In this document: positions 7,301-17,639 of the stretch, one piece after another
Position numbering within the stretch: the stretch's first letter is position 1
Layout of the letters: every line of letters begins with the position of its first letter
Assembly (NCBI GenBank): GCA_015679605.1
Contig: JAAAVE010000332.1
Coordinates: forward strand, 1-18,402
DNA: 18,402 nucleotides
Source: Podila epigama
Taxonomy: Eukaryota > Mortierellomycota > Mortierellomycetes > Mortierellales > Mortierellaceae
Direction: 5' to 3'
Translations under genes and position numbers: made by a program
Notes under the pieces: model-generated
Databases searched by the model: none
What the model was told of the DNA's origin: nothing
What the model saw: the letters and a program-made list of their open reading frames with translations, nothing else

Positions 7301-10300
7301 CAGCAGTGCGCTGTTGGTTCTGGATCTGGATCTCAATCTCGCGCTCAGCCTTCTTGCGGCCCTCAAGAGCTGCCTTCTCGGAGCGACGGAGAGCTTGGAT
7401 TTCGCGATCGTTGGCGGCGTTCATTTCCTTGATACGCTCTGCATCCTCCTTCATGCGTTTGATCATCCGCTGTTTCTCGGCCTTGAGTGTCTCAACAGCA
7501 ACGCGGAGTGTACGGAGCTGACCTTCTGCCAAGCTGCGCTTCTCGTTCGCAATCTTGGAGACTTCAGCATACTTGTGCTGCAAATCAGAAAGCTCCGACA
7601 TGAGCTGCTTAATCTTGGCTTCATACTTGACCTTGATTGAACCAGGAATCTAAAGGACAAAAGGAGGAATAAATAAAATGTTGAGATTACTTCTTTTCCT
7701 GCGGGTGGTGGAGCATACAAGCGAAAAAAAAATACCGACAATGCATTGGGATAACATACCTTGCCAGAAGCCTCGTTGAGTTGGTTGCGCTCACGCTCAC
7801 GCTCCATCTCTGCCTCGTGGATACGGTCTTCCATCATACGAATCTCGTCCTCGTACTGTTCGCGCATGCGATGGTAATCAGCCTCTGCCCTTTCGAGCTG
7901 CAGAACCAATTCCTCCTTCATGGCAATACCAGCCTGGACCTCATTCAGCATAGCATCGTAGTTGGGCTTTTCAGGCGAGGAAGAAGCAGCCGCATTAGAA
8001 GAGTGGGCCTTGGAGGACGCCGAAGAGGAAATGGTCGAGGGTGCAGCGACCGAGACAGCGTCACCGGCAGGCACAGTAGGAGCAACAGCACCAGAACCAG
8101 AACCAGATTCGCTTTCCTCGGTGATTGTCTGTGCAGCCATCTTTTCCTTGTTTAAAGCGGCCGACAGCTGAGAGGTCATGTCGCGCTGTTGGATATCGGT
8201 TGAGGGCTGGGGGAAACTGAAGTTGCTCATGACCTTCATGGCATTGGCAACCGTCTCAGCCGCCTTTTGCTCTGCCTCAAAGAACACGCGATGGTCCTTG
8301 GGGCTGGTATTCTCCTTGAACGAAGATGAAGGCGAGGGCCCAGGGAAGGGGAAGGATGAGCGCATAGGTGACATGGGAAGGCCACCAGCAAGATCATCGA
8401 CAGGTGGAAAACGGGAGCGCGTCGAGCCCGAGGACAGGGACGAGGTCATCGAACCACGGCGACGGCTGGATGCCTGGCTGCTCCGGAGCTGGACTGGGGT
8501 AGAGGGGTCCAAGAAGTTGATGAGATCCATGTCCATGCCCATGCCGTTCTTCTCAGCCTTGAGCAGAAGCAGACCACGACGAATATCTTCCTTGGCCTTG
8601 TCCAGCGTCTCGGCAACACCGCCTGAGCCATGGCGCCCAGCTCGGCGACGGCGCGAGAAAGAGCTGGATGAATCCGAGTCGACAGGAAGGCGCTGAAGGA
8701 GTGAGCCCGAGGAGGTGGATGAGTAATCGAGTGCATGAGCTGACAGAGGCTGATTCTCCTCAGTCTTCAAATTCTGGAACCAGCTCGAGGCGCCGCTAGC
8801 GGCAGAGAGGAGCTGCTCGACCTGAGGCAAGGGTGGACTCATGGGCAACTGGGCGGGCTCCGAGACGATCGAGGCCGTCGTATTACCGAAATCGAAACGG
8901 GAATGGGCACGGGATGAGTTGTGGCGGCGGTTGCGCTTGGAGTGGGGAGAAGCCCGACCACGGGGTGGGGAGGCGTCCTTGCGCCGATGGGTCTGACCGT
9001 CAGTTTCACCATCGGCATCGTGGTCGTCGTCGCTCAAGGGCTCGATATGACGGCGCTGGTAAGGCGGAGAGGCATTGCGCTTGGAACCAGGGCGGCGGCC
9101 AAAGACAGAGTTGTTTTGTCTGGACGACAGAAGGGTCTGAAGCTCCAGGGCCTGGTCCTCGGCAGCGATGAGGCGGTCCTTGAGCTGCATGACGGTGTGA
9201 TGGTAGGTCATCATGATCGGGTGGGCCTCGATGTCGGCATCGCCGGTGACCTCTCGTTCCACCAACAGGGTATCACGCTCAGCGAGAACGTCGCAGAGCT
9301 CGTTAGCATTCTCACGAAGACGCTCCCGAAGACGAGCGACCTCGCCACGGAGCGAGCGCATCTCTTCGGCAGCACGGCGCTGGTCAAGCTCAGTGGCGGG
9401 GCCAGATCCCATGGCCCTGAAGGCACTGTTCTCCATCTTGAGGCGGTTGATCTCTGCACGGAGCTGAGCAATTTCTGAGTTGGTCGAGTCCCTGAAATCT
9501 TGGTTAATGACGACGCGGTTGCGGATATTGCGAGCACGGTTGGCGTAGACGAGGGTGCTGATGGTTTCGTTGTAGTCGACATCGGCACTAGAGACACAGG
9601 CAAGCATCAAGGTTGCACTGTTGCCGCCGAGGGAATCTTGCAGCAGACGCGTCAACTTTGAGTCACGGTATGGGACGTGGGATGACCTTCTGGTCTCATC
9701 GCCTAGTGCACTAATGACATTTCCAAGAGCGAGTAAACCCGAGTTGATTGAGATACCTTCCTTTGCACGATCGCCCACCGCCCGAGTTCTCTTGAGCTGA
9801 AAAACGGTAGTCAAATGAGGATGGGAAAGAGATGAGTCAATGGATTATTCATTTCTTTTCTTTTGTGTGTTTGTTAATGACAAGATGTCCTCAATAATAC
9901 ATACTCGTTCGGAACCAGCCAAATCGACAAAATGGAACTTGGAAGTGAGCTTCTTGAGTGGCTTCTCTTTCGTTTGGGGAGTGACCACTGCTGGCGTATT
10001 TTCGGCATCCCCTTCGGCTACGGGTTCCTGTTCTTCTGCGCGTTGTTGCTTCAAAATCACAGAAAAGATGGCATGAGACCGAGAAGAGGTCTTGTTCATG
10101 TCTGTTGAGGCCGTTGTTCTGCACATAGATCCCTTATGAAGCCAACTAACAGGTACGTACGATCATTGAAAGAATTTGTGGATGGTTAAAAAAAAAGGTG
10201 GTTTGTCAAAGGAGTGAGAGGTAAAAGTTTTTTGTCAGATGGAATGAAAAGCACTTACTCGAGCAACTCTTGCGCAGATTGTACTTGATGTTCCTTGACG

Positions 10301-11632
10301 CCTTGCCATGATATGCCACCAAAGCCGTCCTCGCGCACCTGAATAGTGTCCTTTCTCGTGCGGGGTTGTGTCTGGAGAAGATCGATAAGTTCCTCATTAT
10401 ATAGCTCCAAAAACGAGACATAGACCTGAAATTCGAGCGTCTCATCCTTTTCCATCTGACTGTTCAAGATTGTAAAGATGGCATGTGCTGCTCTTGGAAC
10501 GATGGCTGTAAAGAAAGGATAAGGAATGAATACGTTGCGTTAGTCTTGATGATGATGATGAAGTTGCTGTTGTTGTTTTTCTTGACACCCCTTTTCACTT
10601 GCTGTTGACAAACAGAGCAAAGAGAGAACAAAAAGGCTCAAGGAAAAAAGCAGTAATACAGAATGATGCTCTTTGTTTGTCGATTCTGTGTGTGCAGAAT
10701 GAGGGGGATGAATTCGGCAAAGGGATGATCCAGTTCATTCTTCACCCTCTTTCATCTCTCTTCTCCACACGTCGATGATGCACCTTTTTGTGTTTGAAGT
10801 CACCGATGCCTAGACTTTTTCCACAATATGAAAATAGTCCTTACTCCGTGTCATTTAGGTCATTGAGAATGACAAAGAGAGAGTGTGTATAAGAGAGAGA
10901 GCGCGCGATATTGCAACATACCTTGGTCTGTTTCCCCTTGATATTGATGTCCAGTACCCATGCTATATGTCTTTCCACTGCCCGTTTGTCTAGATTAGCG
11001 TAAAGCGAATGGAAAGGGAAGAAAGAAAGAAAGTCAGTATTATGTAACCATGTATCCATACACGACTTTTTAATAAAACAACTGGGCCTGTTCAAGAATC
11101 TCAAATGTAATGATCGTCGTACCCATAAGCAAGGATGGTGACATTGAATCTAAGTTGTGGTATGAAAGAAAGAAGAAAAGAGATCGCATGGATGCAAATG
11201 AGCATGGGATACACACGACGAATGCATGCATGCCCTTCATGCATGAACAGATAGTCTGTCCTCTCTGGTTCGAGGTATGTGCGATTCATGCTACTTACCC
11301 TTCGATGAAGCGATCGACTAGTTCCTTGGCACATTCTTCGTAGACCTTGCGTTGACCTGACTCTTCGTCAAAGACATGGTCGAATGTGAAAGACTTGTCA
11401 GAACCGACGATGCCGATTTGAGGTTCATTTGGCACATAGGAGATGCATTCTGAACAATTATTGATCTGCTCCTGTAGTGTTAGAGGACGGACTCGAAGGG
11501 CAACCCTAGGTGGCAATGGGTGGTGAAGAACCGGGATTCCAGTATGAGTACAATTGACGTAGTGAGTGTGTAGATGGGTTCAATGGTTTTCTTTTGGATG
11601 TGTTGCAAGACTTACTTGACTGCAGTGTTCAT
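4359..11632 (-). CDS. Kinesin-4 family motor protein (KIF4/KIF21-like), 8 exons, 2044 aa
   Basis: Plus-end-type microtubule motor. Exons on the minus strand: 11616-11632, 11299-11505, 11123-11149, 10922-10989, 10259-10505, 9905-10145, 7760-9796, 4359-7649. Every donor is GTAAGT, GTATG or GTACGA, every acceptor ends in AG, and the frame is kept (6135 nt). The motor spans about residues 5-370: [10 protein letters not shown]-loop GQTGSGKT (84-91), switch I SSRSH (209-213), switch II DLAGSER (263-269), then [21 protein letters not shown] and YANRARNI. These features and the coiled-coil order identify kinesin-4. Coiled coils follow the neck and span about 885-1065 and 1140-1250. Linkers are Ser/Arg-rich. 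A basic stretch (about 1090-1108) and SSIP (1119-1122, SxIP-type) lie between coils. The tail is Ser/Gln/His-rich. No WD40 or Cys-rich domain is present. Oddity: RTRAVGDR where RTGATGDR is usual. Confidence 0.95.
5022..5045 (+). repeat. In-frame (TCCATG)4 repeat in the kinesin tail
   Basis: Four TCCATG units, read on the minus strand, encode alternating His-Gly (about residues 1815-1825) in the disordered tail. Length may vary between strains by slippage. The same hexamer recurs three times at 12747-12764 outside the gene. Confidence 0.85.
10506..10921 (-). other. Longest kinesin intron (intron 4)
   Basis: At 416 bases it is about three to four times the length of the other six introns (108-149). 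It interrupts the motor domain between GETDQ and [11 protein letters not shown]. It has a GTATG donor, a branch-like GACTAACGC (+ strand 10536-10544) and a TTTCTTTACAG acceptor. It contains a GAT-triplet run but no open frame of note. Confidence 0.8.
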
Positions 11633-11703
11633 ACTACTCCGATAGAATCAACAGCGTTGAAGTAAATAAACGACAAGAGACCAGGTGGAGGATTGATTTT
11701 GAA

Positions 11704-11726
11704 GTGTGTGTGTGTGTGTGTGTGTG
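11704..11726 (+). repeat. (GT)n microsatellite
   Basis: Twenty-three bases of uninterrupted alternating G and T, about 75 bases upstream of the kinesin start codon. Confidence 0.95.
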
Positions 11727-11911
11727 GAGGAGTGTAGCTATTGTGGGTTGAGCAGGATATGGGTCAAGTAAGGCGGATAAAATTAAGTGTCGAATGGTCC
11801 GAGATTCAGGCACGAGGTGATAGAGTATGTGAGAATGAAGGACAGAGTACAGGAAATTACAAGGGAATGAATGTACAAGGATGTAAAAGTACAGAGACGC
11901 AAAAGTGTCCT

Positions 11912-11938
11912 ATTATTATTATTATTATTATTATTATT
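11912..11938 (+). repeat. (ATT)9 microsatellite
   Basis: Nine perfect ATT units, followed nearby by GTTA units at 11948-11963. Confidence 0.95.
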
Positions 11939-11947
11939 TTAATGTGT

Positions 11948-11963
11948 GTTAGTTAGTTAGTTA
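11948..11963 (+). repeat. (GTTA)4 microsatellite
   Basis: Four perfect GTTA units in the kinesin upstream region. Confidence 0.9.
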
Positions 11964-12404
11964 GAGTAGTAGGTATTAGGGTATGATGGTACAAGTAACG
12001 ATGTAAAAGGGAAAAGGAAAAGAAAGAAGAAGAAAAAAGAACGAAGACAAAGAAGAAGAAGAATGGAAAGAAGGAAGGTGAAGAAGGGGTATTGCGCGCT
12101 GTGTGTCACTCGGCAGTTGTTTTGCCGTTCTCTTTTTTAGGTCAGTTGGTGTTTTTTATGTTTTTTTTATTGACTGGGAATAACAAAGAAAGTTGTTGTA
12201 CCACCGTGGAAAAGAGATGGAAGACGATATAATTTTTTTTTGATGGGGACGGACAAAGAGGGAATAAGAGCAGAGACCATATTTTTTGTCTTTTTTTGGG
12301 GGAATGGAAGACAGGAAGAGGGGGGTTGGTTTGGTTGGCTGGTAGGAAAGAAGGGTTGAGAAGGAAGGAAGGGGGGAAGATGAACGACGGAAGGATAGCA
12401 AAAC

Positions 12405-12480
12405 AGCAATGGAAACAGCAATGGATACAGCAACTGCAACTGCAGAACAGCAACAGAGCAGCAGAACAACAGCAATGGAC
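12405..12480 (+). repeat. CAG/CAA-rich imperfect triplet tract
   Basis: Repeated ACAGCAATGG and ACAGCAAC units. The open frames through it (both strands) are low-complexity only and were not called as genes. Confidence 0.7.
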
Positions 12481-12500
12481 ATTGGCACTATTGGCATTGT

Positions 12501-13480
12501 ATGGACTGACAGTTTAATCGACAGTGAGACAGATACTCTGTCGGTCGGCCATCCTTTTTGGAAATGGGGGGGTTGAATGTGTTGTATGTGTTGTATGTGT
12601 ATGTCATGAATGTCATGAATGTGTGGGAGAAGGGATAAAAAAAAATAAGCAAAGTGTGGAGGAATCCACAGAGCGAAAAAGGGGTGCAGGGAAGGACAAT
12701 GGCGTTGTGTTGTATTGTATTGTGGGATGGGATGGATGGATGGATGTCCATGTCCATGTCCATGTACTGTCCATGTACATTGTTGATATGCCACCCTTCC
12801 CAACCATGCAGTCAGTGCCTCACTCGTGTGCGCTTTATTTGCTTTGTTTGCAAATGTTGTCAGACAAAACTTTGGTCTGGGAGCAAGAAGAGCACTATTA
12901 GCATGAACAAACGAGCATGGGCATTCTGCATGGGTATGAGCATCTGTCGGAAAGAAAAAGAGGGACGAAGGGGCAGAGGGAAAAAGGAGGAAAGTAGAAA
13001 AAGTGTGGAGTAAAAAAAAATGTATCGGGAACTAGGGCTTTGCTTGCTGTGCCCTATGCCCATCCATGCATTCATTGCATGCCCATGCCTATGCCTATGC
13101 TGATCCCAAGTAGGGTCGAGTTGACTGTTCATCCCAAATATTCAATAAAAAAAGAAAAGATCATATTCTTCCCATCCATTATTCCCCTCAACGCTCGCGT
13201 TGTTTTCCCTTATTGCATTGTTCAACATTCATTTAAGTGAAATGGTATTCATTCATTCATTCATCTGCTCACATTGTTGTTTTGGATACACCTCTACCTG
13301 ATCCACTGGTGTTTCGTTCTGTTGTTGTTTACGTTTGGACTAGTGCTTTAATAGACAGCAACATCAATACACGCCTACCCCAACTGTTTTTTTGCATGAT
13401 GTTTATGACACATCTTTGCTATTCACACTATTGCTGACTGTCTACACCCATCCCAAAAAAAAAGACACAAAAGGAATAAA
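12501..13480. other. Repeat-rich non-coding stretch
   Basis: No gene seen. It has short tandem patterns: GTTGTATGT units near 12580, GGATGGATGGATG and TCCATG units (12725-12764), CCTATG units near 13086, and ATTCATTC units (13247-13264). Open frames are biased low-complexity. Confidence 0.45.
12725..12764 (+). repeat. GGAT and TCCATG tandem repeats
   Basis: A GGATGGATGGATGGATG-type tract is followed directly by three TCCATG units (12747-12764). Confidence 0.85.
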
Positions 13481-13483
13481 GAG

Positions 13484-13559
13484 ACGCGACTTTTTATGCG
13501 TAACGCGTGTGAACGCGTGTGTGATTGTGTGGAGTGATAAGAGTGGAAAAATGACGCGT
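13484..13559. promoter_or_regulatory. Cluster of MCB (MluI cell-cycle box) sites
   Basis: ACGCGT occurs at 13503-13508, 13513-13518 and 13554-13559, with a near-match ACGCGA at 13484-13489. Two sites share the longer context AACGCGTGTG. ACGCGT is the known binding site of the fungal MBF complex, which drives G1/S genes. The only other ACGCGT I found lies inside the kinesin coding region. The target is unclear: the kinesin start is 1.85 kb to the left, and no gene is recognised to the right. Confidence 0.5.
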
Positions 13560-13759
13560 TCCGGTTGGCTGTGTCTCTGATGAAGAGTGGGGGTGAAAAG
13601 GAGGATAACATTCATCACAACACAATGCATAAGAAAGTGATTGTCATACACTCGTCATCATGCTCATGTTGACGCTTTGTGAATTAAAAGTGTGAAAAGA
13701 TGGAGTGTGCAAATGGAGAGGAGGAGATCCAGGTAGGGTTTAGGTCGGGTCGTGTTGAA

Positions 13760-13980
13760 GTCATTACCTCAACTGCTCAATCTCAACCTTAATCCCTCAG
13801 CATCATCTCATCTCATCTCATCTCACCTCCTTTTTTCTCTTCCACCTGTTCTGTTCTCCTCCTTTTTTTTTGTCTCTCACTTCCCTGAAAGAAGTTTTTA
13901 TTTTTATTTTGTCTTCTACCACAGCCTCTTCTATCCCCTCCTCCTTTTTTTTTTATATCTCTATTCACCCTTTTTGACAG
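13760..13980 (+). other. Pyrimidine-rich stretch
   Basis: C/T-rich on the + strand, with CATCT units (about 13801-13828) and several T runs, ending in TTTTTGACAG. It could be a promoter or leader, or an intron 3' end, of an unrecognised + strand transcript. Confidence 0.35.
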
Positions 13981-14028
13981 GACGTCACACAATCGTTGAT
14001 TTGTTTGAGCGTGGAATCTATAGCTGTG
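13981..14028 (+). other. Candidate exon bounded by splice signals
   Basis: A 48-base segment lies between a strong acceptor (polypyrimidine then TTTTTGACAG) and a GTATGT donor. It is open in the frame starting DVTQSLICLS. It begins with GACGTCAC, which also contains an ACGTCA half-site typical of bZIP/CRE binding. No partner exon was identified, so it is weak. Confidence 0.2.
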
Positions 14029-14900
14029 GTATGTGGAGTGGGGTGTTGTTGTTGTTGTTGGTGGTCGTGGTGATGAATGGACGGATGGATGAGAAGATAG
14101 AAATGTAATGTACTGTACCTATTATTCCGGAATACAACAATAAAGTCGAGGGAAAACGAAGTTTTAAAAGAAAAGTTGCTACAAAAGGGGGTGGATGATT
14201 CAGTCCAGGTACAAATAAAAAAGGGTATGAAAAGGGGTGGAGGAGGGTATACAAAGTGTGGGAGGACAACTAAAAGTTGTGGGGTGGTGTTGTCAAAAGG
14301 AGGTGCAAAGTGTCTGTGTGTACAAAGTGAGTGTGAGAATCAAATTAGGAGACAGGGATTGTTGTTTGTGAATGGGGTTCGTACAAGGGAACAGGCAGGG
14401 TTCAAAAGGGTGTAGCTATGTTACAAAAAGTACGAAAAGGTGGTGTGTTGTATATGTGTGTGTTGGTGTGAGTGTGTGTGAGTGGAATACAACGACTGAA
14501 TAGAAAACAAAACAATGGAGAAAACCAAGAGTGATGAATTGAAAACAAAAAAAAAGAAATGATTCCTCAGGATGGAAACGGATGACAAAGAATGGGAAGA
14601 ATTAGAAAAGATGTAAAAATGGAAAATTAGTGGAGTAGGAAAAGGGGGATTAAATAAGTGAAATATGGAAAGGAAAGGAAAAGAAACAAAGAAAAGAATA
14701 GGAAAACAAAGAAAAACAAAGGGGAAAAAAAAAGGGTTCCCTCACCCGGGCGGATCGAAAAAAAAGCGATCTTTTATAATATTTTCAAGGTGTGGAATAA
14801 AAAAGAAAGAGATGGGTCTTTGTTGACAGTGTGAAGGTGGAAGGTTTGAAAGGGTGAATGAAGGGTGAGTGAAGTGTGCAAGTGTGTTCACTTGTGGAGG
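14029..14900. other. Purine-rich non-coding stretch with repeated TACAAA
   Basis: Strongly G/A-rich on the + strand. TACAAA occurs at 14180, 14210, 14250, 14321 and 14422, two of them as TACAAAGTG. No gene seen. Confidence 0.4.
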
Positions 14901-16200
14901 ATGCAGCAATGTTGTTGTTTATTGGCATTGTTTATTGGTGTCACCATGCCATCCATGCCATCCATCCTCATCCATGCCATCCATCCTCATCGACAGCAAC
15001 CAACAATTGGGTTGGGTTGGGCGCAAGAGGGTTAAAAAAAAAAGGGTGGGGGAAAAAAGTGGCCCCACAGACAATACATCGCTATTGCTATTACTGTTAC
15101 TATGGCTACTGCTACTGCCCACAATGTACTTTTTTTACTTTTAGATCTGCAATTTCCTCGAGGGAATGCATCAAAGAAAATAAACTGACGCGAGATGGTC
15201 TTATTGTCATCCGATGGTGGTCAACAGTCAACAGCCAACAGCCAACCAAAACACTAAAGGAGCAACATCGGCCATCGTCCTACTGTCGTGATTCTTAGGG
15301 TGTGGTCATTGTTCATACAATAGATCTACTGTCCCATCATACCTACACCTTCATCCACACTCAAGGGTACTTTTTTTTAATTGCCCTGATATTCCTTCCT
15401 CCTTTCTTTCTTATTTTTTTCTTTGGGTGTCTCTTCCATTTTCACAATGAAAGAAAGGACCACTCGATCCTATTCTCGGCAGGACTATCAAAATCATCCG
15501 AGAGGACATTTGAGAACATGTCGTTGGATCACTCGACAGACCGGCCGACAAAAAAAAAAAAAAAGGAATACAAAGGCGCAAAAATGCTCGGTGGACTAGA
15601 AGGATGAATAGATAGATGGAAGACAGCATGGGCATAGCATGGTATGACATAACATGGTCATGGTCATGAAGATTCACCGGACACATACTCAGGTAGGCCA
15701 ATCAGACATGCAAGATGTTCAGACAGACAGGGCACCTCACCATCCATGTGTCCTTCTCTCTTCTCCACAAATGGGACAGATTCAAACATGGATGCTTGCT
15801 CATCTCACATCCCAAATATTTGCTAACACGTTTTTTTTTTTGCGGGGGTCATTCTCCACAAGGGTCGACTTGTGAATAGGTGTGAAAACATAGAGTATAG
15901 AGAATTCTGCAATGTATTCCAATGGCTAGATCTAATCCAGATAGTTCGAATGGTTAGGACGTCTTGTACATTTTTCACCTTTGGCAGAACAGAATGCGAG
16001 GTGGATATCCTGCTGTCAGGTCCACATTGGACGCGGGTGCAGGAGGACTGAAGCTGCTGGTTCTTTGTTGGGATGCACTGAGATGAATGACTTGCACCCG
16101 AATGGATCGTTATGAATGAGGTCCATGAATGGTTGGATGCAGACGGCCAACAGGGGTATATATGTGTGACCATTGAATAGGGCTCCATGGTTCACTCTTG
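14901..16200. other. Non-coding stretch of mixed composition
   Basis: No supported gene. It contains a 19-bp tandem duplication (14953-14990), a possible acceptor-bounded open segment (15145-15298), A13-15 near 15550 and a TATATAT near 16155. Composition at 15850-16150 is more balanced than its surroundings, but no frame reads as a known protein. Confidence 0.4.
14953..14990 (+). repeat. 19-bp perfect tandem duplication
   Basis: CCATGCCATCCATCCTCAT is repeated twice without interruption (14953-14971 and 14972-14990). Confidence 0.9.
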
Positions 16201-16676
16201 CTCCTTCTCAATTACGACTCTGTTTATTATTGGATGGGGCACGAAAAGGGTCGCAAAGCAATTGAAGTATCTTGTAAAGTAAACCACTGTTCACACTGCA
16301 AAAGAACGCTTGCATGCATGCATGCAGGCAGGTACCCTTCACTACTGCAGCCTTCAGCCGAATTCCCGAAAAGAGCAGGGGCAAGGAGCTCTGTGGAGAA
16401 GAAGCATCTGACTTTTCTCCTCCCCTCCTCCCCCTCCCCAAAAAAAAACAGCTGCTCGTTTGGTATGTTTTCTCTAAAGTCATTCACCCATTCACTGTCT
16501 TCTTTTAGCCAAGGGGTGGGTAGGATTGGATACATCGATGGATAGACGGCTAGTTGGCTGTCAAACCACCATTGGTCGATCTGCAGGTGTGAATAGCCTG
16601 TGGAGAGAGAACGAGGGACAACGAGAGGAGGGCATAGGATGATGCATTCGTCTACAGTGGAACTGTGAATAATGCT

Positions 16677-16716
16677 GGATGCATGGATGTATGCATGGAT
16701 GGATGCATGGATGGAT
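16677..16716 (+). repeat. GGATGCATGGATG-type tandem repeat
   Basis: Interspersed GGATG and GCATG units over about 40 bases. Confidence 0.8.
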
Positions 16717-17044
16717 GAGAGATGCGTCTGCGAGGTATGTTCATCATCATCCTCACCCCCTTTTCTTCTCCCATCCCACCCTCTCCGTGTCCTACCATGG
16801 CAATGGCCTTGACTACATCCATGACCATCACCATCATCATCACCATGACTATGCTGTATCCAATCTGGATTGGTTCGGTGGTTCGATTCTTGCCTGGGAC
16901 ACCATTCCTGAGCTTCACTCACACACCCCTTCCTTCATCTCCCTAAATTCTCCTATTCTCCTCCCTCTGTTCGTTACTTTCGAGATGTATTTCATGACCA
17001 TCCGCGCCATCGCGTCGTGCCACATTGCGTCCCCATCTTGTCTC

Positions 17045-17097
17045 ATCTCGTCTCGTTTGTTTTTTGTCTCGTCTCGTTTGTTTTTTGTCTCGTCTCA
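17045..17097 (+). repeat. 21-bp tandem repeat, about 2.5 copies
   Basis: A unit of GTCTCGTCTCGTTTG plus T6. Copy 1 is 17045-17065 with one substitution, copy 2 is 17066-17086, and a partial third copy runs 17087-17097. Confidence 0.9.
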
Positions 17098-17600
17098 TCC
17101 CGTCTCTTGACGATTGGCATCATCCGCCCTCAGTCTTTGCACGTAAATAAACCCCATCCTCACCAAATCCTGTCGCTGTTCGACCGCACTGTTGATATTT
17201 TGGAACGGGGTCACTCTGCACGGTCTTTTTTTTTCTTCACTCTTGTTGGCATGAATAGACCCTTCTTTCGTGTTCCTTTGTAACACCTTTTGAGTCCATT
17301 CTTTCAACCACTGGATTGAATGGAATTGGATTATATCAGAGCGCACTTAGGAGAGGTTTTGCGCAATCACAGCGCGCACACAAGAATCTCGCCATCCTTC
17401 ATGAGCAATGGAAACGGTAAGTGGCATTTGCACGTTTGTCAGACAACTGTTGCAAAAATCCATTCTGGCAGTGGACTGTGAGTAGACACACAAAGAGGGC
17501 ATTGCGCAGAGTACATAAAAGAATTCGTACCGAACAAACAGAAGTGTAATGTGAATAGATCGAACCATCCTTTCGCCTGCATGTCCGAACCATCTCATTC

Positions 17601-17639
17601 TGTCTCTTGTCTCTGTCTCTGTCTCTGTCTCTGTCTCTT
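17601..17639 (+). repeat. (TCTCTG)n microsatellite
   Basis: About five TCTCTG units with one imperfect unit at the left. Confidence 0.9.

Larger units (their letters stand above)
11633..12500. other. Upstream region of the kinesin gene with simple repeats
   Basis: No gene seen. On the + strand it is strongly purine-rich (for example 12004-12090), so it is C/T-rich on the kinesin coding strand, as is common for fungal promoters and leaders. It holds a GT run, ATT and GTTA repeats, and a CAG/CAA-rich tract (about 12405-12480). No convincing TATA box was found on the minus strand. Confidence 0.5.
16201..17600. other. Non-coding stretch with ATG-rich and C/T-rich repeats
   Basis: No supported gene. 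It contains TGCATGCATGCATGCA (16311-16326), GGATGCAT units (16677-16716), a CAT/CAC-rich tract near 16820-16850 that produces a spurious poly-His frame, and the 21-bp repeat at 17045-17097. Confidence 0.4.

Noticed and set aside
4677-9478. Several long + strand open frames opposite the kinesin gene
   Set aside because: They are antisense shadows of a strongly coding minus strand, Arg/Ser-rich without domains.
11295-11516. Kinesin start at a TTG codon in exon 2
   Set aside because: It needs a non-ATG start and reads PPR before VALRVRPL. The splice to the 17-nt exon gives [14 protein letters not shown], which is canonical.
12156-12803. 215-codon minus-strand frame
   Set aside because: It is translated microsatellite and C/T-rich DNA (HGHGH, HIHDIHDI, poly-Ser/Pro) with no coding character.
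14753-14775. Short GATCG/CGATC hairpin followed by T4
   Set aside because: A five-base stem with an A-run loop resembles a bacterial terminator, but the DNA is fungal and no gene ends here.
15945-15995. tRNA-like D-arm (TAGTTCGAATGGTTAGGAC)
   Set aside because: The D stem can pair, but there is no anticodon stem, T-arm or acceptor stem around it.
16870-16900. GGTTCGATTC resembling a tRNA T-loop
   Set aside because: The flanking bases cannot form the T stem, and no other arm is present.
16679-17110. 143-codon + strand frame with a poly-His run
   Set aside because: It arises from GGATGCAT, CAT/CAC and TCTCGTCTCG repeats. Only a short central part looks protein-like.
17347-17598. Minus-strand RWFGHAGERM text resembling the LINE C-terminal RWFGHVxRM motif
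   Set aside because: No reverse transcriptase sequence lies on either side, and upstream is a simple repeat, so it is probably chance.
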